A stretch of DNA of 64,000 nt from assembly GCF_001542625.1 (NCBI RefSeq), contig NZ_CP016279.1:6634001-6698000 (forward strand). Reading direction: 5' to 3'. This document shows, piece after piece, positions 52,694-60,539 of this stretch. The first letter of the stretch is position 1. Each line of letters starts with the position of its first letter. Source of the stretch: Streptomyces griseochromogenes. GTDB taxonomy: Bacteria; Actinomycetota; Actinomycetes; Streptomycetales; Streptomycetaceae. The position numbers and the translations under genes were made by a program. The notes under the pieces were generated by a model. That model was not told the origin of the DNA, did not search any database, and was given only the letters and a program-made list of their open reading frames with translations.

Positions 52694-53872
52694 ATGACCA
52701 CCCCCACCACCTCCCGCTACACCGAGGCGACGCTTGCCGCTCTGCGCCGGCAGGGCGACCCACTGGCGGACGAGACCGTGGCCGCTATGTTCGAACAAGG
52801 AGAAGTCAAGGACTTCAACACCCTCATGCGCTTCTTCAGCACTGCGGGAAGCCGCCTGCCCGAAGGGCTTCCGGCCTCCGCCGCCTCCTTCCTCCAGACC
52901 ACCGGCATGCCTCCCTCCTGGGCGGACTGGGACGTGATGGAACGCGCCCGGCTGTTCTTCATGGACAACGCCGCGCACATCAACACCGGCCTGTCCTTCG
53001 CCGCGATGCCGGCCACGTACGCCATCCCCCGCGTGGCCCGGCTGCTGGCCTCGACGCACTCGATGGACTACCCCTCGCGCCGCATGGCGAACACCGGCCA
53101 GTTCGTCACGTACCTCATGCAGACCAATGCCTTCGAGGAGGGCAGCAAGTTCATCCCGGCCGCCCAGAAGGTCCGGCTGCTGCACGCCGCGATCCGCCAC
53201 CACCTGACCCACTCCGACACCTGGGACGTGGCGCAGGACGGCGTGCCTCTGTGCCAGGAGGACATGATCGGCGGTCAGATCTGCTTCTCCATCCTCGTCC
53301 TGGACGCGATGCACCGTCTGGGCATCCACATGAGCGAGGAGGGCGCGGAGGCGTACTTCTACGCCTGGAGGGTCGTCGGCGCGATCCTGGGCTGCGACAT
53401 GGAGGCGGCCCCCAGGAACCTCACGGAAGCACGCGAGTACGCCGACCTCTACCTGCTGCGCAACCTCGGCCCGTCGGATGACGGCGTACGCCTCAACCAG
53501 CAGTTGGTGAAGCTGTACGAGGACGTGGTCCCCGGCACCCTGTTCGACCCGATCGTCTCCGCCACCATCCGCTTCCTGGTCGGCGACACCATCGGCGACT
53601 GGCTCCAGTTGCCCCGCACCCCCTGGGACACGGTGGCCAAGGCGGTCCCGCACATTCTGAACGTCCTGGAGACCATCGAGGACAGCAGCCCGCTGGGCGA
53701 ATGGGCACTCGACAAGGCGGGCAGCCTCCTGACCGCCTTCGAGCTGGCCTCCCTCACCCGCGGCCGGGTCATGCAGTACGCGATCCCGGAGGAGCTGAAG
53801 CCGGAGTACGGCGTCCGTTCCCAGCGGTCCCGTACCCACCGCTGGACGCCCCCGGCGTCGACGGTGGTCTGA
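52694..53872 (+). CDS. MpaB/latex-clearing-protein-like (DUF2236) oxygenase
   Basis: 392 residues from ATG 52694, 21 bp after the synthase. All helical. RRMANTGQFVTYLMQ contains R130 and T134, and H164 lies 30 residues later in RLLHAAIRHH; the R-x3-T-x29-H spacing matches what I remember of R164, T168 and H198 (heme ligand) in Streptomyces Lcp rubber oxygenase. Lcp K167 corresponds to Asn133 and E148 to Val114, so details differ. Family members use heme or related centres to cleave or oxidise isoprenoids. Coupling to a polyprenyl synthase suggests it acts on that prenyl chain. Confidence 0.85.
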   Translation: MTTPTTSRYTEATLAALRRQGDPLADETVAAMFEQGEVKDFNTLMRFFSTAGSRLPEGLPASAASFLQTTGMPPSWADWDVMERARLFFMDNAAHINTGLSFAAMPATYAIPRVARLLASTHSMDYPSRRMANTGQFVTYLMQTNAFEEGSKFIPAAQKVRLLHAAIRHHLTHSDTWDVAQDGVPLCQEDMIGGQICFSILVLDAMHRLGIHMSEEGAEAYFYAWRVVGAILGCDMEAAPRNLTEAREYADLYLLRNLGPSDDGVRLNQQLVKLYEDVVPGTLFDPIVSATIRFLVGDTIGDWLQLPRTPWDTVAKAVPHILNVLETIEDSSPLGEWALDKAGSLLTAFELASLTRGRVMQYAIPEELKPEYGVRSQRSRTHRWTPPASTVV

Positions 53873-53886
53873 CGGCCGGAGGCGAC

Positions 53887-53913
53887 GGGCGAGGCCGGCC
53901 ACCGGCCTCGCCC
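53887..53913 (+). terminator. Terminator of the polyprenyl/MpaB-like operon
   Basis: Perfect 12-bp stem GGGCGAGGCCGG/CCGGCCTCGCCC with a 3-nt loop, 15 bp after the oxygenase stop. Confidence 0.85.
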
Positions 53914-54000
53914 AGAGCCGGCCATGGGCCTCATCCAGCGGTGAGTTTCGAGGCGGAGCGGAGTCGACCAGTACGAGGGAGACCGACGAGAGGAACGGCC

Positions 54001-54609
54001 ATGGACGCCAAGACCCCCCAGAACACCGTCGTCACGCCCGCCGCGTCGTCGGGGGACACGGAACGCCGAACGGCTGGGGGAAAGGTCCTCTGGCACTTCA
54101 CCATGTCGCTGGACGGGTTCGTGGCAGGGCCGAACCATGCGATGGACTGGATGACGGGCTTCTCGTTCCGGCCCGGCCTCATCGAGGAATACGTCCGGAC
54201 GACCGGCGCCGTGCTGGGCGGTCGGGACGGCTGGGACGCCCACCCCGATGCCGGCACCATCTATGGCGGTGCGTGGCAGGGCCCGCTGTTCGTCCTCACA
54301 CACCACCCTGAAGACGCGCGGCCCGCCAGCGGAGTGACGTTCTTGCACTGCGACGTGTCCGAGGCGGTGCGGATCGGGCTGGAGGCGGCCGACGGCAAGA
54401 ATCTCGAGGTCTTCTCGCCCACGATCGGCCGGCAACTCCTGGAGCGCGGGCTGATCGACGAGATCGATCTGCACATCGTGCCGGTGCTGCTCGGTGAAGG
54501 AATCCGGCTGTTCGACAATCCCGGCGGCATCCCCGTCCGGCTTGAGTCACTCGACGACGATCGATCGGCGGCAGTCAACGTGCGGTATCGCCCGCTCACG
54601 ACGAGCTGA
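54001..54609 (+). CDS. Dihydrofolate reductase/RibD C-terminal family protein
   Basis: 202 residues from ATG 54001 (GAGAGGAACGGCC upstream). VLWHFTMSLDGFVAGPNHAM is the classic MSLDGFIA start, followed by GAVLGGRDGWDAHP, FVLTHHPEDARP, and SPTIGRQLLERGLIDEIDLH with VPVLLGEGIRLFDN. The first ~28 residues are a non-conserved extension. RibD-type reductases of this group act on unknown pyrimidine- or folate-like substrates. Confidence 0.9.
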   Translation: MDAKTPQNTVVTPAASSGDTERRTAGGKVLWHFTMSLDGFVAGPNHAMDWMTGFSFRPGLIEEYVRTTGAVLGGRDGWDAHPDAGTIYGGAWQGPLFVLTHHPEDARPASGVTFLHCDVSEAVRIGLEAADGKNLEVFSPTIGRQLLERGLIDEIDLHIVPVLLGEGIRLFDNPGGIPVRLESLDDDRSAAVNVRYRPLTTS

Positions 54610-54714
54610 CAGAAGCCGAGACATGGGGGCTCCGTGAGCACGGCCGTGGCCAGGTTCGCGCTCAGGTGACACGGGAGCCGCGAAGCGAGGCGGGCCGAAG
54701 GCTAGGCTCCTGCC

Positions 54715-55203
54715 ATGCTCAGTCAGCACCGGTCGGCGAGTTCCGCCGACGATCAGTTGTCTGTCATCGACAGCCTGAGTGCCCTGCCGTTTCCCGAGCA
54801 GGAATGCGGGCCGGGAGCGGACTGGAGGTGGGGTGGGCCTGGTCATCACCTTGCCGTGCTCCGCGAGAGCCAGGACTTCTGGGACGACCGGAGCGTGGAT
54901 GTCGTCGAGGCGGCCCATCGGGAAGTGGAAGCCGATCTGGCCGTGCTGGCTGCCACGCTGACCAGTCGCTGGGGAAATGCCGAGACGGTCGACCTGTGGC
55001 CGTACCTCGGGTTCGACACCACCGGGACCGACTTCACCGCGTCCCCGCCGCTCGACTTCCTGTCCGGCGTCGCCGACAGCATGCGCATGTGGCGGCTGCC
55101 GAACTCCGAACGCTGGCTCGCGCTGGCGATCGGCCAGGCTGATCCGGAGTGGCCGATCCAGCTGCTCGTCGCCGTCGGCGAGGCTCCCTCACTTCGGTAC
55201 TGA
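54715..55203 (+). CDS. Hypothetical protein
   Basis: 162 residues from ATG 54715. Acidic, Trp-rich (DWRWGGPGHHLAVLRESQDF, WGNAETVDLWPYLGFDTTG, SMRMWRLPNSERWLALAIGQ, DPEWPIQLLVAVGEAPSL). Looks like a compact cytoplasmic domain of the SMI1/immunity-like size, but I do not recognise it. Convergent with the SDR at 55434. Confidence 0.72.
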   Translation: MLSQHRSASSADDQLSVIDSLSALPFPEQECGPGADWRWGGPGHHLAVLRESQDFWDDRSVDVVEAAHREVEADLAVLAATLTSRWGNAETVDLWPYLGFDTTGTDFTASPPLDFLSGVADSMRMWRLPNSERWLALAIGQADPEWPIQLLVAVGEAPSLRY

Positions 55204-55433
55204 CCGTCGGCCGCCTCGGTCACGGACGGGCCGAGACGGCCGTCGGCACCGACACGGCCGACGTCGACGCCGAACCGGCGTCCGCCGGCCGCACGGCGAG
55301 GAGCGGATGGCGGATCATCGGCCCCGGCTCCTCGACCTCGGGACGCACCAGTGCGCGCCGAGCTCCGAGGACCTCACACAGCCGTTTCCTGCGGCAGGGG
55401 ACAGCGGGCGGTGCCCTGGGTACGTCACGGGAG

Positions 55434-56171
55434 TCAGCTCTGGGCGGTGGGCCGTACGACGATCTCGTTCACGTCGACGGTGGCGGGCTGCGCGATGGCG
55501 AACGCGATGGCTTGAGCGATGGCCTCGGGCGGGATCGCGATACGGTCCCTGGCCTCCGTAATCTGCGCTCTGACCTGCTGATTGGTTGATGCCTCGGCGA
55601 ACTCGGTACCGATCATGCCGGGCGAGACGGTGGTCACCCGCAGGGAGTCCCCGGCTTCCTGGCGCAGTCCTTCGCAGATGGCCCGCACCGCGAACTTCGT
55701 ACCGGCGTAGACCGCCATCGCCGGCATGATGCGGAACGCGGCGGTGGAGGCAGTGGTGATGAAGTGGCCGGTGCCCTGCGCCCGGAAGACCGGCAGTGCG
55801 GCGCCGATCCCGTGCAGTACCCCCTTGATGTTGACGTCGACCATGTGGTCCCACTCGTCGACGCGCAGATCGTCGAGGGGCGAGATCGTTCCCGCCCCGG
55901 CGTTGCTGATCAGCACGTCGAGACGACCGAATCGCTCGGCAGCCAGCGTGACCAGGGCGTGCAGGTCGTCCCGCCGGGTCACGTCGGTGCGGGTCTGCAC
56001 GGCCGTGCCACCCGCCTTCTCGATGCGGGCCACCAGGTCCGCGAGACGCTCGGATCGGCGGGCGCCCAGCACGAGTCGCGCGCCCTGTCCGGCAAGCAGG
56101 AGCGCGGTCGCCTCGCCGATACCGCTGCTGGCGCCCGTGATCGCCACGACCTTGCCGTCGATTCCCGACAC
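55434..56171 (-). CDS. SDR-family oxidoreductase
   Basis: 245 residues from GTG 56171 (GAGGGAAGAGGAAG upstream). VVAITGASSGIGEATALLLA, NNAG variant ISNAGAGTIS, catalytic Ser in TTASTAAF, Tyr-Lys in YAGTKFAV, and SPGMIGTEF form a complete classical SDR. Divergent from the MmyB-type regulator at 56364, an arrangement in which the regulator typically represses the oxidoreductase. Confidence 0.93.
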   Translation of the reverse strand: MSGIDGKVVAITGASSGIGEATALLLAGQGARLVLGARRSERLADLVARIEKAGGTAVQTRTDVTRRDDLHALVTLAAERFGRLDVLISNAGAGTISPLDDLRVDEWDHMVDVNIKGVLHGIGAALPVFRAQGTGHFITTASTAAFRIMPAMAVYAGTKFAVRAICEGLRQEAGDSLRVTTVSPGMIGTEFAEASTNQQVRAQITEARDRIAIPPEAIAQAIAFAIAQPATVDVNEIVVRPTAQS

Positions 56172-56363
56172 GATGTCTTCCTCTTCCCTCGCCGGTGCCG
56201 GGCTGAGCACCCGACCCGTCCGCACGGCGCCGCACTCGATGCCGGGACGACCATCCATCGGCCCTCGGTACGAGCTTCGGCCGCCGACTCGGACACCAGT
56301 GTGCGATCGGAAGAGCCTGGTATACAGAGCGTGTTTATTCTGGAATCAGAGGTGCCATCCACC
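56172..56363. promoter_or_regulatory. Divergent promoter region, SDR and MmyB-type regulator
   Basis: 192 bp. TGGTATACAGAGCGTGTTTA around 56317-56336 contains GTATAC, an AT-rich palindrome likely near the -10/operator of the regulator. A good place to look for autoregulation. Confidence 0.4.
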
Positions 56364-57182
56364 ATGCCGAGAGAGCCCGACCGACGCCATGAACTGGGCG
56401 TCTTCCTGCGCAGCCGCAGAGAGCGAATCACTCCTGAGGAGGTCGGTCTGCCACAGACGGGCCGGCGCCGCACGCCGGGCCTGCGCAGGGAGGAACTCGC
56501 CCTGCTCACCGGGATCAGCGCCACCTGGTACACGTACCTCGAGCAGGGCCGGGACATCCGCGCCTCGGATCAGGTGCTCGACGCCCTCGCCTCGGTGCTG
56601 AAGCTCGACCGGCACGAGCGCGGTCACCTCTTCCGGCTCGCCGGTCACGCGCCCCCGGCCGACGTCGAGGAACCCACACCGCTCTCTGCCGAGGCGGCGG
56701 CCGTCCCCCACCTGCTCACGTCACACCCCGCGTACATCATCAGCGGCCACTACGACGTGTTGAGCTGCAACCGGGCGGCCGAGGAGCTGTTCCCCGACCT
56801 CACCGCGGCGACGAACCGGCCGGCGAACTTCGCCCGCTGGGTGTTCCTCGAACCCTCGGCCCGGGAAGTACTGGTCGACTGGGAGCCGGAGGCGCGGGGC
56901 CTGCTCGCCCGCCTGCGGACACTGGCCGGCCGCCATCTCGGCGACCCGCGGTACACCCGGCTCATCGACGAGCTGAACGCGGGCAGCCCGGAAGTCCGAG
57001 CTTGGTGGCCGAGGTACGACATACAGGCCCGACACAGCGGACGCAAGCGGCTACGGCGCCCGGGACGCGGGGTGGTCGACTACGCGTACACCGCATTTCA
57101 CCTGGCCGAACAGCCCGATCAAACACTGGTGATCTACATCGACGACCACAAGCCGGCAACTGCCTCGCCGCCGCCGACCTGA
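56364..57182 (+). CDS. XRE-type regulator with MmyB-like ligand domain
   Basis: 272 residues from ATG 56364. N-terminal HTH: LGVFLRSRRERITPEEVGLP, RTPGLRREELALLTGISATW and YLEQGRDIRASDQVLDALA, the GRRRTPGLRREE signature of this group. C-terminal MmyB-like domain: PAYIISGHYDVLSCNRAAEE, NFARWVFLEPSAREVLVDWE and GRHLGDPRYTRLIDELNAGS. These sense unknown (often fatty-acid-like) ligands and control a divergent SDR. Confidence 0.93.
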   Translation: MPREPDRRHELGVFLRSRRERITPEEVGLPQTGRRRTPGLRREELALLTGISATWYTYLEQGRDIRASDQVLDALASVLKLDRHERGHLFRLAGHAPPADVEEPTPLSAEAAAVPHLLTSHPAYIISGHYDVLSCNRAAEELFPDLTAATNRPANFARWVFLEPSAREVLVDWEPEARGLLARLRTLAGRHLGDPRYTRLIDELNAGSPEVRAWWPRYDIQARHSGRKRLRRPGRGVVDYAYTAFHLAEQPDQTLVIYIDDHKPATASPPPT

Positions 57183-57209
57183 CTCCGAGTTCCGACCGGC
57201 GAGTTACTG

Positions 57210-57520
57210 CGCTTGGCCGCTGCGAGCACCGAACAGCTCCATCGGACCCGGCCGCCGGGAACCAGCGACGCGGCGATCCTAGCCTTCGCACGTCGACGTT
57301 CTCCGGCATCCAGACGCATCCCACACCGCGGTGGCGAATACCGCGTCCAATGGGCCGGGGTGACGGCTCGGCGCCAGGGCCGGCAGAGCATCATCGCCCC
57401 GATCAACACCGCTGCGGTCGGCTCGACTGCCACGACGGTGTGCCCCGGCTGCCAACGCGGCGGCATCGCGCCCGGTACCCGCACCCACGTCCGGAATCCG
57501 TCCCGGCTCCACGGGGAACT
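57210..57520 (-). pseudogene. Degraded SAM methyltransferase
   Basis: The minus strand shows, across frames, GRIPDVGAGTGRDAAALAAG (motif I), GHTVVAVEPTAAVLIGAM (motif II), LPALAPSRHPGPLDAVFATA with VWDAS (motif III region) and RLDAGERRRAKARIAASLVP with GGRVRW (motif IV). These fall in the right order for a methyltransferase but need at least two frame changes, and much of the start and end is missing. A decaying pseudogene. Confidence 0.7.
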
Positions 57521-57622
57521 GTCGCGGCCTGCCAAGGTGAACTGCCAGGTATGCCCAGGCGGCGGGTGCGTTGGCCGTTCACCTCCCTCCGGGGATCCGG
57601 AAGATCATGCAAGAGTGGGCCC

Positions 57623-58945
57623 ATGACTGCACCGGAAACCATGGTCGTGGCGGTCGACGAAGTCGAGGAGCTCGCGCTGGAAGGGCTGCGATGGCTGACC
57701 GCGGCGGCGCGGGAAACCGTCGGCGGAGGCCTCGCCTGGACGACCAGGCCCTCGGACGACGAGCTCAACCCGAGGCTCTACAGCGGCACGGCCGGGATCG
57801 TCCCCGTGCTCCTGGAGGCATGGCGGCACTTCGGCGACGACGCCTACGCCGACACCGCGCTGCGCGCGGCCCGTGGACTCGCGGACTCGGTCGACAGCGT
57901 CGACGACGACTCCCTCTACTTCGGCCGCACCGGAATGGCCCTCGTCCTACGGGCCGTTCACGACGAACTCGGCGACACGGCCAGCGGGGCCGCCGCGGAC
58001 CGCGCGCTGGAACTCGTGCGGTCCCGCTTCGACGGGACACGCTGGGGCGAGCTGTTCGAGCTGATGGGCGGCAATGCGGGGATCGGCCTCGGCGCGCTCG
58101 TGGTGGGCGACCCCGAACTGGCCGTCCTCGCCATGGAGCCGTATCTGCGGACGGCGGAGCAGACGCCGGCGGGCGTCCACTGGGCCCACCGCACGGGCAT
58201 CGAATCCCGTCTCCACCACATCTCGCACGGCACGCTCGGCATCGTCCTGGCGCTGGCCCGGGTCGGCCGGGCCACCGGCCGGGCGGACCTGGTCGAGCTG
58301 GCACTGACCGGTGCCGCGGACATCGTGGCACGTGACGAAGGGGGGCCGGAGGGCTTTCTGGTGCTGCATTCCACCCTGCAGCACCGCCCCGATGTGGTCG
58401 AGCCCATCAGCTACGGCTGGTGCCACGGCCCGGCCGGCGATGCCCAGGTCTTCCGGCTGCTGCGGGACATCACGGCCGACCCGGTCTGGTCCGCTCTCGC
58501 CGACCGCTGCTGGCACACGGTCACCCGCTCCGGTCTGCCGGAGCGGGTGCGCCCCGGCTTCTGGGACAACAACGGCCGTTGCTGCGGCACCGCAGGCGTC
58601 CTCGCGCTGGCCTGCGACCGGATCGCCGAACAGCAGGACCCGTACGACTTCGCCCACGTACTCGTCACGGACCTCGTCGCCCGAGCTATCCGGGACACCG
58701 ACGGCGCCCGCTGGTCCAACCTCGAGCACCGGTCCACCCCGGGCGACCTTGAACCGTGCACCGGCTGGGCGATGGGCAACGCGGGCATCGTCCGTGAACT
58801 CCTGCGCTTCGTCAGGCTGAGCCAGGGGGGCGATCCCCGGTATGCGTTCGCCTGGCCGGACCAGCCTCCGGTGCCCGCTCGGTCCGCGATCCGCCACGCC
58901 GGTACCGACACCGGCCCGACCGCACCTGATGCCGACGCTCCCTGA
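57623..58945 (+). CDS. Orphan LanC-like protein
   Basis: 440 residues from ATG 57623. Alpha/alpha toroid repeats with GTAGIVPVLLEAWRHFGDDA, YFGRTGMALVLRAVHDE, GNAGIGLGALVVG, HISHGTLGIVLALARVG. Zinc-site region: C267 in YGWCHGPAGDAQVF, and C320-C321 in GRCCGTAGVLALA where LanC cyclases have Cys-His, so the third ligand position is Cys. No LanB, LanM or precursor peptide is nearby. May be a stand-alone LanCL-like protein acting on dehydroamino acids or glutathione-type substrates. Confidence 0.85.
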   Translation: MTAPETMVVAVDEVEELALEGLRWLTAAARETVGGGLAWTTRPSDDELNPRLYSGTAGIVPVLLEAWRHFGDDAYADTALRAARGLADSVDSVDDDSLYFGRTGMALVLRAVHDELGDTASGAAADRALELVRSRFDGTRWGELFELMGGNAGIGLGALVVGDPELAVLAMEPYLRTAEQTPAGVHWAHRTGIESRLHHISHGTLGIVLALARVGRATGRADLVELALTGAADIVARDEGGPEGFLVLHSTLQHRPDVVEPISYGWCHGPAGDAQVFRLLRDITADPVWSALADRCWHTVTRSGLPERVRPGFWDNNGRCCGTAGVLALACDRIAEQQDPYDFAHVLVTDLVARAIRDTDGARWSNLEHRSTPGDLEPCTGWAMGNAGIVRELLRFVRLSQGGDPRYAFAWPDQPPVPARSAIRHAGTDTGPTAPDADAP

Positions 58946-58971
58946 CATGCCGCCGCGTACGCTGACGACTC

Positions 58972-58991
58972 CCGTGCCGGGCTGGGCACGG
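58972..58991. terminator. Short hairpin between LanC-like and kinase-like genes
   Basis: CCGTGCC/GGCACGG 7-bp stem with 6-nt loop between the convergent stops at 58945 and 59003. Moderate terminator candidate. Confidence 0.5.
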
Positions 58992-59002
58992 TTCCTCCAC
59001 GA

Positions 59003-60493
59003 TCACCTGGTGCTGTGGACCCGACAGTCGTAGCCGAAGTTCGCTTCCGCCTCGGCCGGCTTTCGCTGGTGCGCGATCAGCAGACGGGCGCTGCCCCGGA
59101 ACCTGCCCGGGCCGCGCACGGTCCAGCGCAGGTGCACGGTGACCCGGCGGTCGCCGCGGCGGGCCATGTGGACCAGTTCGCCTGAGTCGTGGCCGTCGCT
59201 GCGCAGCCAGTGGTACGTCACCGGGCCTCCGCGGCCGTCGGTGGTCACCACGCCGACCAGATCGGCGGTCTGACCACAGTGCAGGCGGCCGGTGGGTGCC
59301 TGCACCGCGACGGCGGTGACCGTGGGAGCGGGAGCCGGACGCAGCAGCAGCCAGAGCAGGACGGCCACGGCGGTCAGGAAGACGGTCGTGGCGATCCAGG
59401 CCCGCCGTCCGCGGCGCCGGGGGCGGCTGTCCGGGGGCGCGGGAGTGCTGCGCCATGGGGCGCGGAGAGTGTCCTGGACGTCGGCGGGGATGCCGGGGCC
59501 GAAGCGCAGAAGGATCTCACCGTCGTCCGCGCCGGCCGGGGCTGGAGTCCCGGCCGCCGTGGGTACCGCTGTCGGTTCCGCTGTCGCGGGCCAGGTAGGG
59601 GTGCGGTTGCGTCTGCCCAACACGGTGGCCTGGTCGTCCGGGGCGGTGGCGGGGGCCACCGTCTCGTCGGCCTTCTCGTCCGCCCTCTCCTCCGCCGCCT
59701 CGCAAGTCCTCTCGTCCGCCGCCTCGTCGGCCCTCACCTCCGCCGTCGGTTCCGCGGTGAACTGCGGGGTCGTGACGGCCACCGCCGCGCGGAGTTCCCT
59801 GCGTTGCAGGAAGCCCGCGGGAAGAGCGGCGCGCCCGGCGACCAGTGCGGCTCGGGCCGACGCGAGGCCCTCGGAACCGGCGCCGGCCGAGCACTGTGCG
59901 AACAGGGCGGCGGCGGGGCTGCCGGGGGCCGCCCAGGCCTCGCCGAGGGTGCGCGACAGATCGGCCCAGGCCGCGACGTCGGCCTCACGGCGCGCGGGGC
60001 CCGGTGCGTCGCCGAGGACCGTGCCCAGCGAGGCCTCGGCGAGCAGGGCGACGCCGTCCGGGGCCAGGACGACGGTGTCCATGCCCAGGCCCCCGTGGGC
60101 GAGGCCGGCCTTGTGCAGGGCGAGCAGGGTCTGGGCGGTCTCGTTCAGGACGCTGGCCGCGCTGCCCGCGTCGAGGCCGGCACCGCCGTCCGCCAACAGG
60201 TCCGCGAGAGTGGGAGCGGGCGCGCGGGCGGTGATCAGCCACACCTCACCCGCCTCCGCGACGAGGTCGACGGTGCCGAGGACGCCGGGCAGCCGGAGTC
60301 CGGTCACGGCGAGCACCGCGGCTGCCAGGCGCTCGCGTGTGCCTTCCGGCGCCATCAGGGCCCGGTCGATGCGGAGCGCGCCGAGCGAGGGCTCGCCCGA
60401 CCGGCCGGGGAGCAGCGCGTACCAGGTGCCGTGGCGGGCGTCCCGCGACCAGCCCGACAGGGGCCGCCCGGCGACCTTGGTGGCTGTCGTCAT
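59003..60493 (-). CDS. Kinase-like (pseudokinase) membrane protein with extracellular domain
   Basis: 496 residues. N-terminal ~225 residues follow the protein-kinase C-lobe path (ETAQTLLALHKAGLAHGGLG where HRD would be, DGVALLAEASLGTVLGDAPG where DFG would be). The catalytic HRD and DFG are absent (HGGLG, AEASLG), so no activity is expected. A Glu/Ala/Thr linker leads to one membrane helix (RRAWIATTVFLTAVAVLLWL) and an outside beta domain with two Cys (GRLHCGQTADLVG, FGYDCRVHS). Last gene of the minus-strand kinase operon. Confidence 0.75.
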   Translation of the reverse strand: MTTATKVAGRPLSGWSRDARHGTWYALLPGRSGEPSLGALRIDRALMAPEGTRERLAAAVLAVTGLRLPGVLGTVDLVAEAGEVWLITARAPAPTLADLLADGGAGLDAGSAASVLNETAQTLLALHKAGLAHGGLGMDTVVLAPDGVALLAEASLGTVLGDAPGPARREADVAAWADLSRTLGEAWAAPGSPAAALFAQCSAGAGSEGLASARAALVAGRAALPAGFLQRRELRAAVAVTTPQFTAEPTAEVRADEAADERTCEAAEERADEKADETVAPATAPDDQATVLGRRNRTPTWPATAEPTAVPTAAGTPAPAGADDGEILLRFGPGIPADVQDTLRAPWRSTPAPPDSRPRRRGRRAWIATTVFLTAVAVLLWLLLRPAPAPTVTAVAVQAPTGRLHCGQTADLVGVVTTDGRGGPVTYHWLRSDGHDSGELVHMARRGDRRVTVHLRWTVRGPGRFRGSARLLIAHQRKPAEAEANFGYDCRVHSTR

Positions 60494-60539
60494 GTCGTTC
60501 CGTTCTCGTTCTGGCTCGGTACGGCGTTCTGTACGGCGC

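Noticed and set aside
51695..53902. 735-aa minus-strand frame under synthase and oxygenase
   Set aside because: Shadow of two well-defined plus-strand enzymes.
57623..58945. Lanthipeptide biosynthetic cluster
   Set aside because: No LanB, LanM, LanKC or precursor gene within the window; LanC-like protein stands alone.
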